A stretch of 64,000 nt of DNA, taken from NCBI GenBank assembly GCA_028339155.1, contig JAOLBK010000010.1, forward strand, positions 1 through 64,000. Direction: 5' to 3'. This document shows, in pieces, positions 52,680 to 61,716 of the stretch. The position numbers were made by a program, and so were the translations under genes. How positions within the stretch are numbered: position 1 is the first letter of the stretch; every line of letters starts with the position of its first letter. Source of the DNA: Litorivicinus sp. GTDB taxonomy: Bacteria > Pseudomonadota > Gammaproteobacteria > Pseudomonadales > Litorivicinaceae. Below the pieces are notes generated by a model. That model saw only the letters and a program-made list of their open reading frames with translations, was not told the DNA's origin and did not search any database.

Positions 52680-52700
52680 ATTTGCCCAAGATCTATAGTC

Positions 52701-52727
52701 TGACCAGTTCTGGTCATATTTTTTTAC
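52701..52727 (+). terminator. Second tandem terminator
   Basis: TGACCA and TGGTCA pair around GTTC, followed by TATTTTTTT. Two consecutive plus-strand terminators guard against read-through into the convergent solute-binding gene. Confidence 0.75.
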
Positions 52728-52780
52728 AACGACTTTGATGTTAGGCAGTAATTCGTTCTTTGAGAGCAATCAAAAGTGAA

Positions 52781-53521
52781 TTAAAAAGCTTCATAAACGT
52801 TGGCACCATTGATCTTGTGCTTCTCAATCAGTTGATGGATTAACCCCGACTTCAGAGCATCCATCATAAATCGCTGCAGCAATACTTGTGCTGCTTCAGG
52901 CCGAGATCTTGGAATCCCCATCGCTTGTTGGATCGTCATGAAGCTTTTTTCAAATATTTTCAAGTCTTCGTATTTTTTGATGTCTTCTTCTAATTGCTGG
53001 CGGACCCCGGCGGCTACCAAAGCTTCAGATTTTACAAAGTATTCGACGACCGTTGGTGAGGTCGGCGCACGCACAATACTTGCATGTTTCAATGTGCGCG
53101 TTAGGTACAGGTCGTAGGCACTGCCTTTTCCAACCACCACCGAAATATGGTTCTGATCAACCTGGTCGTTCTCGGTGATTTTTGATGTCTTATGAGTGAG
53201 GTAGCAACCTTCAATCAGGATGTACGGCGTGCTAAAAAAAATGTGCGAAGCACGTTTAGGATCGAGCGCGAAAAATCCAAAATCTGCATCTTCATTCGTT
53301 ACTACTTTTACGGCTTCTCCTGCCGACTCTAACGGAATGAGTTCAAGCTCGAGCCCGATTTGCGCGGCTAGTGATTTGGCCAGATCGACCGAAATACCGT
53401 CAACATCGGTCTTGTGAGCGTTCCAGGTAGCTAGGATTGGATTTCCAACATTAATTGTTGTTCTGAGCCTGCCAAGCGGCGCAATGCTTTTGATTTCTTC
53501 TGGTCTGGATGTTAGCGGCAT
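52781..53521 (-). CDS. Amino-acid-type solute-binding-fold protein without signal peptide
   Basis: A 246-aa protein matching ABC-type polar amino-acid receptors (PBPb): TTINVGNPILATWNA, VDGISVDLAKSLAAQIGLEL and DADFGFFALDPKRASHIFFS. No signal peptide is visible at the N terminus (MPLTSRPEEIKS), and no ABC permease or ATPase is near. It may be a cytosolic binding protein or enzyme of the cyclohexadienyl-dehydratase-like type. It is convergent with the plus-strand unit and follows tctC on the same strand after 108 bp. The role is unclear. Confidence 0.78.
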   Translation of the reverse strand: MPLTSRPEEIKSIAPLGRLRTTINVGNPILATWNAHKTDVDGISVDLAKSLAAQIGLELELIPLESAGEAVKVVTNEDADFGFFALDPKRASHIFFSTPYILIEGCYLTHKTSKITENDQVDQNHISVVVGKGSAYDLYLTRTLKHASIVRAPTSPTVVEYFVKSEALVAAGVRQQLEEDIKKYEDLKIFEKSFMTIQQAMGIPRSRPEAAQVLLQRFMMDALKSGLIHQLIEKHKINGANVYEAF

Positions 53522-53577
53522 CCTGTTGTCTCCGGCAGGTGGTTCATTCTGAGGATTTAAGATTTGATTTGATCAAT

Positions 53578-53610
53578 CTGTGGGGAGCGACGTTGCGCCA
53601 CTTCCCACAG
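53578..53610 (-). terminator. Hairpin after tctC (minus strand)
   Basis: CTGTGGGGAG pairs with CTTCCCACAG (one G-U) around a 13-nt loop, 20 bp past the tctC stop. T-content after it on the minus strand is low, so it may attenuate rather than end transcription toward the binding-fold gene. Confidence 0.5.
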
Positions 53611-53629
53611 GTGATTTATTTATTTTAAA

Positions 53630-54649
53630 TTACTTCTTTTTCTTGAACATTGCATTGAGCTCAGCCACCACATTTTTTGGTGTTGAGTACACAGTTTTAA
53701 CGACTGCAGCAACTTGTTCAGGTGTCCGTGTTCTGATCACTAATTTCATCTTCTTGGCGTCTGCCTGAAAGATTGGATCCGCAATCATATCAACGAAGGC
53801 TTTTTTGACTGCCTTGAGTCGATCAGCAGGGACATCCCCATGAACATAAAATGCTTGGCCAATTTTCAGAGGACCCTCTAAGAAATTGAGCATTTGCTTT
53901 TCGGCTTCGGTTTTCATGTACGAGGCAGCTTCCGGCACATTTACAAGATCCGGGTGTGCTTCACCCATTCTGAAAACGTACTTGATTTTGCCATCACGGA
54001 CCCAGTCTGGATTCGTTGACAGAAATCCTTCGTAGTAGTTACCCCGTCCATCGATTTCCCCACTTTCCATGGCAATATTCATTTTGCCGCCACTTTTGTA
54101 GCCCGGAATAACCTTGAGTTTTGCACCCGTGACTTTGGATAGAAAGAATGGATATTGGTAAGAACTACCACCCACTCCAGATGCACCAAATGTCACTTCC
54201 GCGTTTTTCATTTTGTCGAGAGTGTCTGCTTTGACGGTATTCCAGACGACTCCTACATATGGCCGCACGGCGATTGAGCCCAGCCAATTCACGGTATCAA
54301 AGGAAAACGTTACTTTGTCCGAGATTAGCGGTACGACTAATGATGAGGGGTGTAACTCAGCAATAACCACGCCTGACTTGGGCGCTGCGTTTTGCACGTA
54401 ATTAGCCGCTTTTTTGCCGCCACCGCCCCCACGATCCTCGACTACTACGTCTGGATTGCCAGGGATGTGTCGTCCGATATGGTTTGAGACCAATAAAGCG
54501 TATTTGTAGATTGAGCCACCGACACCCGATGGTGAAACGACAGATACTGTCTTGCCTTTATAAAAATCAGCCACTGCGTCTGCGTGCGCAAATCCAACAG
54601 TTGTAATACTGAGGGTTAGAGCAGAAACGGCCAGGATATTTTTAATCAT
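53630..54649 (-). CDS. tctC: Tripartite tricarboxylate transporter receptor, TctC/Bug family, second copy
   Basis: A 339-aa periplasmic receptor. A signal peptide of about 23 residues ends near FAHADA. VADFYKGKTVSVVSPSGVGG and HIPGNPDVVVEDRGGGGGKK are the family loops. It is probably the receptor for the TctAB fusion at 50310, though transcribed toward it from the opposite strand. AGGAGG lies before ATG. It is divergent from the alpha/beta hydrolase at 54838. Confidence 0.92.
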   Translation of the reverse strand: MIKNILAVSALTLSITTVGFAHADAVADFYKGKTVSVVSPSGVGGSIYKYALLVSNHIGRHIPGNPDVVVEDRGGGGGKKAANYVQNAAPKSGVVIAELHPSSLVVPLISDKVTFSFDTVNWLGSIAVRPYVGVVWNTVKADTLDKMKNAEVTFGASGVGGSSYQYPFFLSKVTGAKLKVIPGYKSGGKMNIAMESGEIDGRGNYYEGFLSTNPDWVRDGKIKYVFRMGEAHPDLVNVPEAASYMKTEAEKQMLNFLEGPLKIGQAFYVHGDVPADRLKAVKKAFVDMIADPIFQADAKKMKLVIRTRTPEQVAAVVKTVYSTPKNVVAELNAMFKKKK

Positions 54650-54837
54650 AGAAACCTCCTGAGTTATTATTATTCATTGAGTACATGGGAGATGAGCAGC
54701 GAAGTCAACTTCCTTCCAGATTGACTCAAACCAGATCTAATATGTTTTTGCTATTGGTTGTGGCTGACTCTGAGCTGAAGATCAGTACAATTAGATCGTG
54801 CTTCTTGAGTTTTAGTGGTTGAGTAGAGAGAACGTTT

Positions 54838-55536
54838 ATGGCCCAGGCAATTATCAGTATTCCAGGACTCTTGTCTGATCGGCGCGTATTTGAGCCGTGT
54901 AGTGAATTTTTAAGCGATTACTCATGGACTCATTTTCAACGGTCTGATGAGTGTTCTTTGTCCCAATGGGGCTCTGAGGTCGCATCAAGTGCAGATGTGC
55001 CTTCGATTTTTTTTGGTCATTCCATGGGTGCTCGGGTTGCGCTCGAAGCATGGCGTTTGGCGCCAGATCGATGTTCGGGTCTGATTCTTGCTGATTTTGG
55101 TGTGGATGGATTGGTTACAGAACAAGAGCGTGCAGGTCGGAACAGGCGGGTGCGTATCGCAAGTGAGGTGGGCATGAAGGCATTAATTGATGACTGGCTA
55201 AGGCCGATGGTTGCGCCTAGTTTTGTGCAAAATCCAGGATTTTCTGTGCTATCGGATATGCTATTGAATGAGAACTCGAAGTCACACGAGCGCCAGATTC
55301 AAGCCTTACTCGATCGTCCGGATGCTGCCACTTATCTTGGGTCGATTAATATTCCTGTGTTGCTTCTTGTTGGGGAAGACGATGCGTGGAGTCCCGTCGC
55401 ACAACATAAGGCGATTGCCGATGAGTTGGCTTGTTCGCAATTAACTGTTATCGAAGGTGCGGGACACTTTTTGCCGTTTGAGAAACCTTACGAGGTGGCT
55501 CAGGTGATCGAACGCTGGGTCAGTCAATATTTATAA
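54838..55536 (+). CDS. Alpha/beta hydrolase
   Basis: A 232-aa hydrolase. The nucleophile elbow is GHSMGARVAL near residue 61, with the acid in VGEDDAW and the His in GAGHFLPFEKP. It belongs to the esterase/lactonase type with a small lid. It precedes mobA by 89 bp on the same strand, so it may release hydroxybenzoates from esters or act on enol-lactones. A weak ribosome site (AGAGAGAACG) precedes ATG. Confidence 0.87.
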   Translation: MAQAIISIPGLLSDRRVFEPCSEFLSDYSWTHFQRSDECSLSQWGSEVASSADVPSIFFGHSMGARVALEAWRLAPDRCSGLILADFGVDGLVTEQERAGRNRRVRIASEVGMKALIDDWLRPMVAPSFVQNPGFSVLSDMLLNENSKSHERQIQALLDRPDAATYLGSINIPVLLLVGEDDAWSPVAQHKAIADELACSQLTVIEGAGHFLPFEKPYEVAQVIERWVSQYL

Positions 55537-55625
55537 AGTTCTGCCGGTAATGCGAGTGATTGGTACGGGGATGCGCTAGTGGTGGTGCGTCTGAATAATT
55601 TTAGAGAAACGAACGGTTAAGAGTT

Positions 55626-57569
55626 ATGCAATTTTTTTTAAATGGTTTTAATCCCGGCAATCCGGATGTGGAAGGTGCTTCCTCTTCCCGAGAAACGCAA
55701 TCGATAGGACGAGAATTTCTCCCCGCAGAGGTTGACGTTTTGATTATTGGTTGCGGTCCGGCGGGATTGACGCTTGCTGCTCAGTTATCGTATTTCAATG
55801 ATATTAAGGTGGCGATTGTTGATGTGAAATCGGGCCCATTAAAGGTCGGACAAGCGGATGGGGTGGCGTGTCGCTCGATGGAGATGTTCGAGGCTTTTGG
55901 ATTTAGTCATAAAGTGTCTCGAGAAGCTTATTGGGTCAATGAGACTGCCTTTTGGGGACCGGGTACCTCTGATTCCAGCCATATTGAACGAAGTCGAACC
56001 ATTCAGGATGTTGAGGATGGGCTGTCAGAATTTCCTCATGTGATCTTGAATCAGGCCCGGGTCCATGATTTTTATCTTGAGCGGATGTTAAATTCGAGTA
56101 ATCGGATGATCCCATACTACAACCGTGAATTAATCGATTTAAAAGCCGAACCGAATGGTCTGTCAAACCAGAATTGGGTCTCAGCAACGGTCCGGAATAA
56201 CAATTCCGAGCGGGCGCCAGACGAACACATCAAAGCCCGTTATGTGGTTGGCTGTGATGGTGCTAGAAGTGCCGTCCGCCGCTTGATCGGGTCCGAGCTG
56301 AAAGGCGATTCGGCGAACCAAGCATGGGGCGTTATGGATCTATTGGCCGTAACCGATTTCCCAGATGTTCGAAAAAAGGTGGTGATTCATTCTGCTGAGC
56401 AAGGCAATGCAATCATCATTCCTCGTGAAGGTGGATATATGTTTCGCATTTATGTCGAGATGGACAAATTAAACCCAAACGAGCGTGTTGCGGACAAGCA
56501 ATTTGATGAGCACGATGTGATTGAGCGCGCCAATCGAATCATGGCGCCTTATAAGCTTGATGTAAAAGAAGTCGCGTGGTGGTCTGTGTATGAAATTGGC
56601 CAGCGTTTGACCGATAGCTTTGATAATTTATCGTCTACAACCTCGGGCGATCATTTTCCAAACGTATTCATTGCCGGTGATGCTTGCCATACCCATAGTC
56701 CGAAGGCTGGGCAGGGCATGAATACATCAATGGCCGATGCATTCAACTTGGGCTGGAAGCTGGCTCACGTATTGGGTCGAGAGGCATCCCCAGAACTATT
56801 GTCTACCTATTCTTGTGAGCGGCAGAGTGTGGCTCAAATATTAATCGATTTTGATCGTGAGTTCGCAAAAATGGCGAGTGCGCGGCCAGCGTCGTCTGAT
56901 TCAGGCGATGGCAGTTCGGTAGACCACGAGAGATTTCAGGAATATTTTCAGAAACATGGCCGATTTACTGCTGGAACAGCCATTGAGTATGGTCCGTCGC
57001 TAATTTCCGATCTGGAATCTCGCCAGGACTTGGCTCAGGGGTTCGTTATTGGTACGCGTTTTCACTCTGCACCAGTAATTCGAGTGTTCGATGCGAAGCC
57101 GGTTCATCTTGCTCATACAGTTAAAGCAGACGGCCGTTGGCGATTGTTTGCATTTTCAGATCCAGTGACGAAAAGTGGCCAGCCATCAGAAAAAATAAGT
57201 GCCTTGTGCCAGTTTTTAACAGACGATCCAAAGTCACCTCTGAATCGGTATGCGGTTGGTAGTGATATCGATTCTGTGATCGATGTGAGGGCAGTATTTC
57301 AAGAGCCTCATATGAGTTTGGATACGATGTCTATGCCAGAAATATTGAGACCTCAAAAAGGTAGGTATGGTCTCATTGACTACGAGAAGATATTCTCTGT
57401 TGATTACAAATTGGGTGATGATATTTTTGAAATGCGCCAATTGAATAAAGAGCAGGGTTGCATCGTAATCGTTCGTCCTGATCAATACGTCTCTGCAATT
57501 TATCCATTAGATGCATTTAATGATCTTGCTGAATTTTTTGCTCGATTCATGCTTGAGAAGGTCGATTAG
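55626..57569 (+). CDS. mobA: 3-hydroxybenzoate 4-monooxygenase (MobA-type)
   Basis: A 647-aa flavin hydroxylase that matches Comamonas testosteroni MobA over its whole length as I recall it: start MQFFLNGFNPGNPD, then GCGPAGLTLAAQL (FAD), GQADGVACRSMEMFEAF, SEFPHVILNQARVHD, and FIAGDACHTHSPKAGQGMN. The C-terminal ~170 residues form the thioredoxin-like tail (RPDQYVSAIYPLD). It converts 3-hydroxybenzoate to protocatechuate with NADPH and O2. The adjacent TauD and MetE-like genes may feed or drain it. Confidence 0.92.
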   Translation: MQFFLNGFNPGNPDVEGASSSRETQSIGREFLPAEVDVLIIGCGPAGLTLAAQLSYFNDIKVAIVDVKSGPLKVGQADGVACRSMEMFEAFGFSHKVSREAYWVNETAFWGPGTSDSSHIERSRTIQDVEDGLSEFPHVILNQARVHDFYLERMLNSSNRMIPYYNRELIDLKAEPNGLSNQNWVSATVRNNNSERAPDEHIKARYVVGCDGARSAVRRLIGSELKGDSANQAWGVMDLLAVTDFPDVRKKVVIHSAEQGNAIIIPREGGYMFRIYVEMDKLNPNERVADKQFDEHDVIERANRIMAPYKLDVKEVAWWSVYEIGQRLTDSFDNLSSTTSGDHFPNVFIAGDACHTHSPKAGQGMNTSMADAFNLGWKLAHVLGREASPELLSTYSCERQSVAQILIDFDREFAKMASARPASSDSGDGSSVDHERFQEYFQKHGRFTAGTAIEYGPSLISDLESRQDLAQGFVIGTRFHSAPVIRVFDAKPVHLAHTVKADGRWRLFAFSDPVTKSGQPSEKISALCQFLTDDPKSPLNRYAVGSDIDSVIDVRAVFQEPHMSLDTMSMPEILRPQKGRYGLIDYEKIFSVDYKLGDDIFEMRQLNKEQGCIVIVRPDQYVSAIYPLDAFNDLAEFFARFMLEKVD

Positions 57570-57585
57570 AGGTCGCGGGGCTGTA

Positions 57586-58512
57586 ATGATGGATATTATT
57601 GACGACAAGCAACCATACCGAAATACACCGATAATTGGTGATTTGATCCGTACACGACCACTCGCGGCGGCGATGGGTGGAGAGGTGTTGGATGTTCAGC
57701 TTCATGAGCTCACGGATGATGGGTTTCATGAATTAGAACAGGCTCTTTTTCATCATAAAATGATTTTTCTCCGTGATCAGCACTTAAACTTGGATGATCA
57801 AGAGCGTCTCACGCTGCGCTTTGGAGACTTTGGAACTGATGCCTACACCAAAGGACTTCCAGGTCATCCAGAGATCCAGCCAGTGATCAAAGAGGCCAAT
57901 ACAAAATCTAAAATGGTGTTTGGCGGCGGCTGGCACACTGATTCACCGTTTCTTGCAGAGCCTCCCTCCATTAGTATTTTGCACGGAACGGAAATTCCGG
58001 CCTACGGGGGGGATACCCTTTGGTACAACTCAGTCCTTGCGTACGAGGGGTTATCCTCAACAATGCAATCATTGCTGAATCATTTACGGGTTCATATGTC
58101 GGCTCGAAATGTGGTTGATAGCATGCGCAAGGTCGCCCAGGACACAAAGGGAATGGCGGCGATGAGTGATATGGATCTGGACCTGGATATTGAGTCAATG
58201 GTTCGGGGTAGTATTCACCCTATGGTCCGGAAACACCCGGAATCTGGTGAGGTAGCTCTGTACTGTGATGGGGTCTATGCCATTGGCATTGATGGGATGA
58301 CTGACCATGAAGCCAGGCCGTTATTACAATGGATCGTTTCGCACATTACTCAAGAGATATTCACATGCCGATTGAGATGGGAGCCGCATACTGTAGCGAT
58401 CTGGGACAATCGAGTTTGTTTGCATCGTGCGTTTAATGATTACGATGGATTCCGAAGGGAAATGCTTCGAACCACAGTGAAAGGTGAAGTCCCTATCCCG
58501 GCGTTCGCCTGA
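57586..58512 (+). CDS. TauD/TfdA-family Fe(II)/2-oxoglutarate dioxygenase
   Basis: A 308-aa dioxygenase from ATG 57586 (or 57589), just after the mobA stop; an upstream in-frame ATG at 57511 lies inside mobA and is rejected. WHTDSPF (HxD), WDNRVCLHRAF and RTTVKG give the facial triad and 2-oxoglutarate Arg. It follows mobA by 16 bp and is probably co-expressed. It may hydroxylate a methoxy or side-chain substrate before MobA. Confidence 0.87.
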   Translation: MMDIIDDKQPYRNTPIIGDLIRTRPLAAAMGGEVLDVQLHELTDDGFHELEQALFHHKMIFLRDQHLNLDDQERLTLRFGDFGTDAYTKGLPGHPEIQPVIKEANTKSKMVFGGGWHTDSPFLAEPPSISILHGTEIPAYGGDTLWYNSVLAYEGLSSTMQSLLNHLRVHMSARNVVDSMRKVAQDTKGMAAMSDMDLDLDIESMVRGSIHPMVRKHPESGEVALYCDGVYAIGIDGMTDHEARPLLQWIVSHITQEIFTCRLRWEPHTVAIWDNRVCLHRAFNDYDGFRREMLRTTVKGEVPIPAFA

Positions 58513-58570
58513 TTCGGATCAGTTGTGGACTGATTTAATATTCGTATATTTTTGGATAAAGAGGAATTTT

Positions 58571-59686
58571 ATGAATAATCCAAAACGCCCCCTTTTTCGG
58601 GCTGACCACGTCGGCAGCTTACTCCGCCCCGACCCTGTGAAGCAGGCTCGTCAAGCATTTTATGAGAATAAGACGATTGATGCGTCGGTACTTGAAGCAG
58701 CTGAAAATGAAGCCGTCATCGATCTTGTGAAGTTGCAAGAATCTGTTGGTTTGCAGGTAGTGACTGATGGGGAAGCGAGACGGTCATTTTGGCACTACGA
58801 CTTTATGGGAGCCTTGGATGGTTTTGATCTCGAGGATCGCTCAGAGGGCGTTGCTTTTGCGGGTGTTCAATTAAGGCCCGTATTTCCTGTGGTCCGTGAC
58901 CATGTCGATTTTCCAGATAATCATCCGATGCTTGATCACTTTAAATATTTGGCGGCCCACACAAAAGTGACGCCAAAAATATCTATTCCTGGACCGAGCT
59001 GCTGTCATTTTCGAGTGGCACCGGAGGATATTGCGCCTGCCGCTTATCGCGATGCTGAGTTATATACCGCTGATCTGGCTTCTGCTTATAAAAAAGCAGT
59101 GAATGCCTTTTATGATGCGGGTTGCCGTTATTTGCAGATGGATGACATCTTTTTTGCGTACCTATGTGATCCAAAGCATCGAGCTGACAAGGAAGCATTG
59201 GGTCAAGATCCTGATTGGCTGATTCATCGATATGCCTGGATGATGAATGAAGCGATTAAAGATCGCCCTGATGACATGGTGATTGGCATGCACATGTGCC
59301 GAGGTAATTTCCGTTCGACGCATGCGGCGGAGGGTAGTTATGATCAGGTGGCTGATGCTGTATTTAATGAGACTGGAGTCGATGTTTTCTTCATGGAGTA
59401 TGACACTGATCGTGCGGGTGGTCTTGAGCCACTAAAGTTTTTGTCGAAAGGACATCAGCGTGTGATGGCGGGTTTCGTCACTACGAAAACGGGTGATCTC
59501 GAAACGCTGGATGATCTCAAAGTCCGCTTCGATGAGGCCTCGAAATATGCTGATATGGATCAATTGGGCATCGCACCTCAGTGTGGTTTTGCATCTACTG
59601 AGGAAGGCAATGCGATTACGGTCGATGATCAGCGTCGAAAGCTTGAGTTAGTCGCGCGTTGCGCCGAGGATCTTTGGTCGGATTGA
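58571..59686 (+). CDS. Cobalamin-independent methionine synthase-like (MetE C-domain) protein
   Basis: A 371-aa protein from ATG 58571, with AGAGGAA upstream. It matches only the catalytic C-terminal half of MetE. RADHVGSLLRP is the N-terminal hallmark, HMCRGNF holds the His and Cys zinc ligands and PQCGFAS the second Cys; a Glu in EYDTDRAGG could be the fourth ligand. Full MetE is about 750 aa, so this is a core-only enzyme, like those used as methyl- or alkyl-transferases in catabolism. Next to mobA, transfer of a methyl from a methoxyaromatic is a fitting guess. Confidence 0.87.
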   Translation: MNNPKRPLFRADHVGSLLRPDPVKQARQAFYENKTIDASVLEAAENEAVIDLVKLQESVGLQVVTDGEARRSFWHYDFMGALDGFDLEDRSEGVAFAGVQLRPVFPVVRDHVDFPDNHPMLDHFKYLAAHTKVTPKISIPGPSCCHFRVAPEDIAPAAYRDAELYTADLASAYKKAVNAFYDAGCRYLQMDDIFFAYLCDPKHRADKEALGQDPDWLIHRYAWMMNEAIKDRPDDMVIGMHMCRGNFRSTHAAEGSYDQVADAVFNETGVDVFFMEYDTDRAGGLEPLKFLSKGHQRVMAGFVTTKTGDLETLDDLKVRFDEASKYADMDQLGIAPQCGFASTEEGNAITVDDQRRKLELVARCAEDLWSD

Positions 59687-59692
59687 GTGGTC

Positions 59693-59715
59693 TGACCGGA
59701 GTATTACCCCGGTCA
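59693..59715. terminator. Short hairpin between MetE-like and aldolase genes
   Basis: TGACCGG and CCGGTCA pair around a 9-nt loop in the convergent gap, overlapping the aldolase stop. ATTCTTT follows on the plus strand. Probably a weak bidirectional terminator. Confidence 0.45.
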
Positions 59716-60516
59716 TTCTTTCCATGTCGGATCAAGTTGATCGATCTGTCTGACTAATGCAGGCCATTCGGGATGCCTGATCTTTGCCCCGGCTTGTGCG
59801 TCCCCACCCTCGAACTGCTGGCGTGTTTTCCGCATCACATCTGGAGAAATCTGATTAATCTTTCCGGCAGCCATTGCGCGTAATTGAACATCCGCGTTCC
59901 GAATAAATGCTTGATGGCGAATGAATGCCCATGCGCAACTATCACCTGCGGTTAGTAGGCCGTGATTTTTTAGAACCAAGGTATGATTTTTCTCACCCAA
60001 TGCATCTTCGATTCGAGGTGCTTCAGATCCGTCAAGAACGATGCCTTCATAGTCATGATAACCAACGCGTTCGAAAAATTGGCAGCCTTCTTGTGTAACG
60101 GGAATGACATCCGTATCTGTTGCGCACAGTGCCTGGGAGTAGGGCTCATGGGTGTGCAGGACACAATGTAAATCTGGCCTGGCCTTGTGAACTGCTGAGT
60201 GAATTACGTAGCCGGCCTGATTAACGGACCATTCACTTTCAGAATATGAATTTCCGTCGAGATCAATGCGGATCAGATCTGACGCTCGAATTTCGTCGTA
60301 TCTAAGACCGAACGGATTGATCAAGAGGTGATCGGTGTTTGGTATTCGAAGGGTGATGTGATTGTAAACTACGGACGTCCAGCCATACATGCAGACCATT
60401 CGATAACATGCCGCGAGATCAAGCCGTGCAGACCACTCGTCCTGAGTAATTCCCGAAGGTGCGGGCGTTAGTGTCGTTTGAAAGCGTACATTTTCGACCT
60501 GGGTGTAAGCATTCAT
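59713..60516 (-). CDS. Class II aldolase/adducin family protein, second copy
   Basis: A 267-aa protein. LHTHEPYSQAL near residue 120 gives the HxH pair and LKNHGLLTAGD near 190 the third His. It is 18 bp downstream of pobA on the same strand. In relatives this fold cleaves hydroxy-oxo acids or decarboxylates hydroxybenzoates. It is diverged from the copy at 9101. A step after protocatechuate cleavage is possible but the enzyme that would make its substrate is not visible. Confidence 0.87.
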   Translation of the reverse strand: MNAYTQVENVRFQTTLTPAPSGITQDEWSARLDLAACYRMVCMYGWTSVVYNHITLRIPNTDHLLINPFGLRYDEIRASDLIRIDLDGNSYSESEWSVNQAGYVIHSAVHKARPDLHCVLHTHEPYSQALCATDTDVIPVTQEGCQFFERVGYHDYEGIVLDGSEAPRIEDALGEKNHTLVLKNHGLLTAGDSCAWAFIRHQAFIRNADVQLRAMAAGKINQISPDVMRKTRQQFEGGDAQAGAKIRHPEWPALVRQIDQLDPTWKE

Positions 60517-60534
60517 ATCGTGTCTCTGCTCTTC

Positions 60535-61716
60535 TTAATAAGGAAGTCCAACATAATTTTCTGCAAGCGCTCTCTGAAAGTCCGGAGATTCGCATAAAAA
60601 CTGAAATTCTGCACGACGCATTTTCTCAGCAAATCGATCTTCTTCGTCAAATTTGTGAAGCAGCGACGTCATCCACCAACTAAAACGTTCTGCTTTCCAT
60701 ATTCGGGCCAGTGCCCGGTCTGAATAACCTGTCAATTCAGATTCGTCATTTTTAGAAAAGTATTGAACGAGCGCATTGGATAGATAAAAAATATCAGAAA
60801 ATGCCAAGTTCAGGCCTTTTGCGCCTGTTGGTGGAACGATATGACCCGCATCCCCAGCAATAAAAATTCTTTGGTGGGACAGCGGTTCGCAAACAAAGCT
60901 CCTGAGTGGAGCGATCGATTTCTCAATGGATGGGCCTATTTCTAAGGATTGAGCGATTTGTGATGGCAGTCTTTCCTTAAGGGTCGCCCAAAATCGTTCG
61001 TCCGACCAATCGTCAGTCCTGTCGTTTGTTGGACATTGCACGTAGTAACGCGACAGGTTTGCATTACGCATCGAGCACATCGCAAAACCATTTTCATGGC
61101 TTGAATATATTATTTCGTGGTCAGCCGGCTTGGTCTCTGAAAGAACGCCAAGCCAGCCAAAAGGGTATATCCGCTCGAATTCTTGTCGAATATCGACCGG
61201 GATAGCCTGTCTGGAAATTCCCCTGTACCCATCGCAACCAGCAACGAATTTTGCCTCAATATCAAACGCACACTCTGGACTGACACCGGTGACCTTGACG
61301 TGATCGCTGCTGAGTGTGATTGCCGTATCATCTCCGGCATTTTCGATGATTTGGGTGTTGTCAGAAATGACCGCGTGGTAAAGGTCTTTTGTCACCTCGG
61401 TTTGCCCGTAAACGGTGACTCCTTTGCCCATCAATTTCTGTAAATCAATTCTGAGCTCGCGATCACCATAGGTGATTTGGAATCCATCGTGACGAAGGCC
61501 TTCTGAGGATACGCGTGTACCAACTTCAGCTCGTCGCATCATGTTGACACTGCCTTGCTCGAGAACTCCCGCCCTTATTCGGCTGAGTACGTGCGTGATG
61601 GATTGACGCTCGACGATCACTGAGCTGATGCCCTTAAGTTTCAGTAATCTTGATAGTAGGAGTCCTGATGGACCGGACCCAATAATGGCGACATCAGTTT
61701 TTAGCGTCAGTTTCAA
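60535..61716 (-). CDS. pobA: 4-hydroxybenzoate 3-monooxygenase (PobA)
   Basis: A 393-aa flavin hydroxylase of PobA length. GSGPSGLLLSRLLKLKG near residue 13 binds FAD, LSRIRAGVLEQGS near 44 is the PobA-specific block and FIAGDAGHIVPPTGAKG near 280 the GD motif. It converts 4-hydroxybenzoate to protocatechuate with NADPH and O2. The MFS carrier gene overlaps its start by 4 bp, so the transporter is translated first and PobA after it. Confidence 0.93.
   Translation of the reverse strand: MKLTLKTDVAIIGSGPSGLLLSRLLKLKGISSVIVERQSITHVLSRIRAGVLEQGSVNMMRRAEVGTRVSSEGLRHDGFQITYGDRELRIDLQKLMGKGVTVYGQTEVTKDLYHAVISDNTQIIENAGDDTAITLSSDHVKVTGVSPECAFDIEAKFVAGCDGYRGISRQAIPVDIRQEFERIYPFGWLGVLSETKPADHEIIYSSHENGFAMCSMRNANLSRYYVQCPTNDRTDDWSDERFWATLKERLPSQIAQSLEIGPSIEKSIAPLRSFVCEPLSHQRIFIAGDAGHIVPPTGAKGLNLAFSDIFYLSNALVQYFSKNDESELTGYSDRALARIWKAERFSWWMTSLLHKFDEEDRFAEKMRRAEFQFLCESPDFQRALAENYVGLPY

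Noticed and set aside
52575-52769. 64-aa minus-strand ORF opposite the minigene
   Set aside because: It reads through two terminator hairpins of the plus strand and has no ribosome site.
57511-57585. Upstream ATG of the third TauD gene
   Set aside because: It lies inside mobA and adds a 25-residue tail with no homology; ATG 57586 follows the mobA stop.
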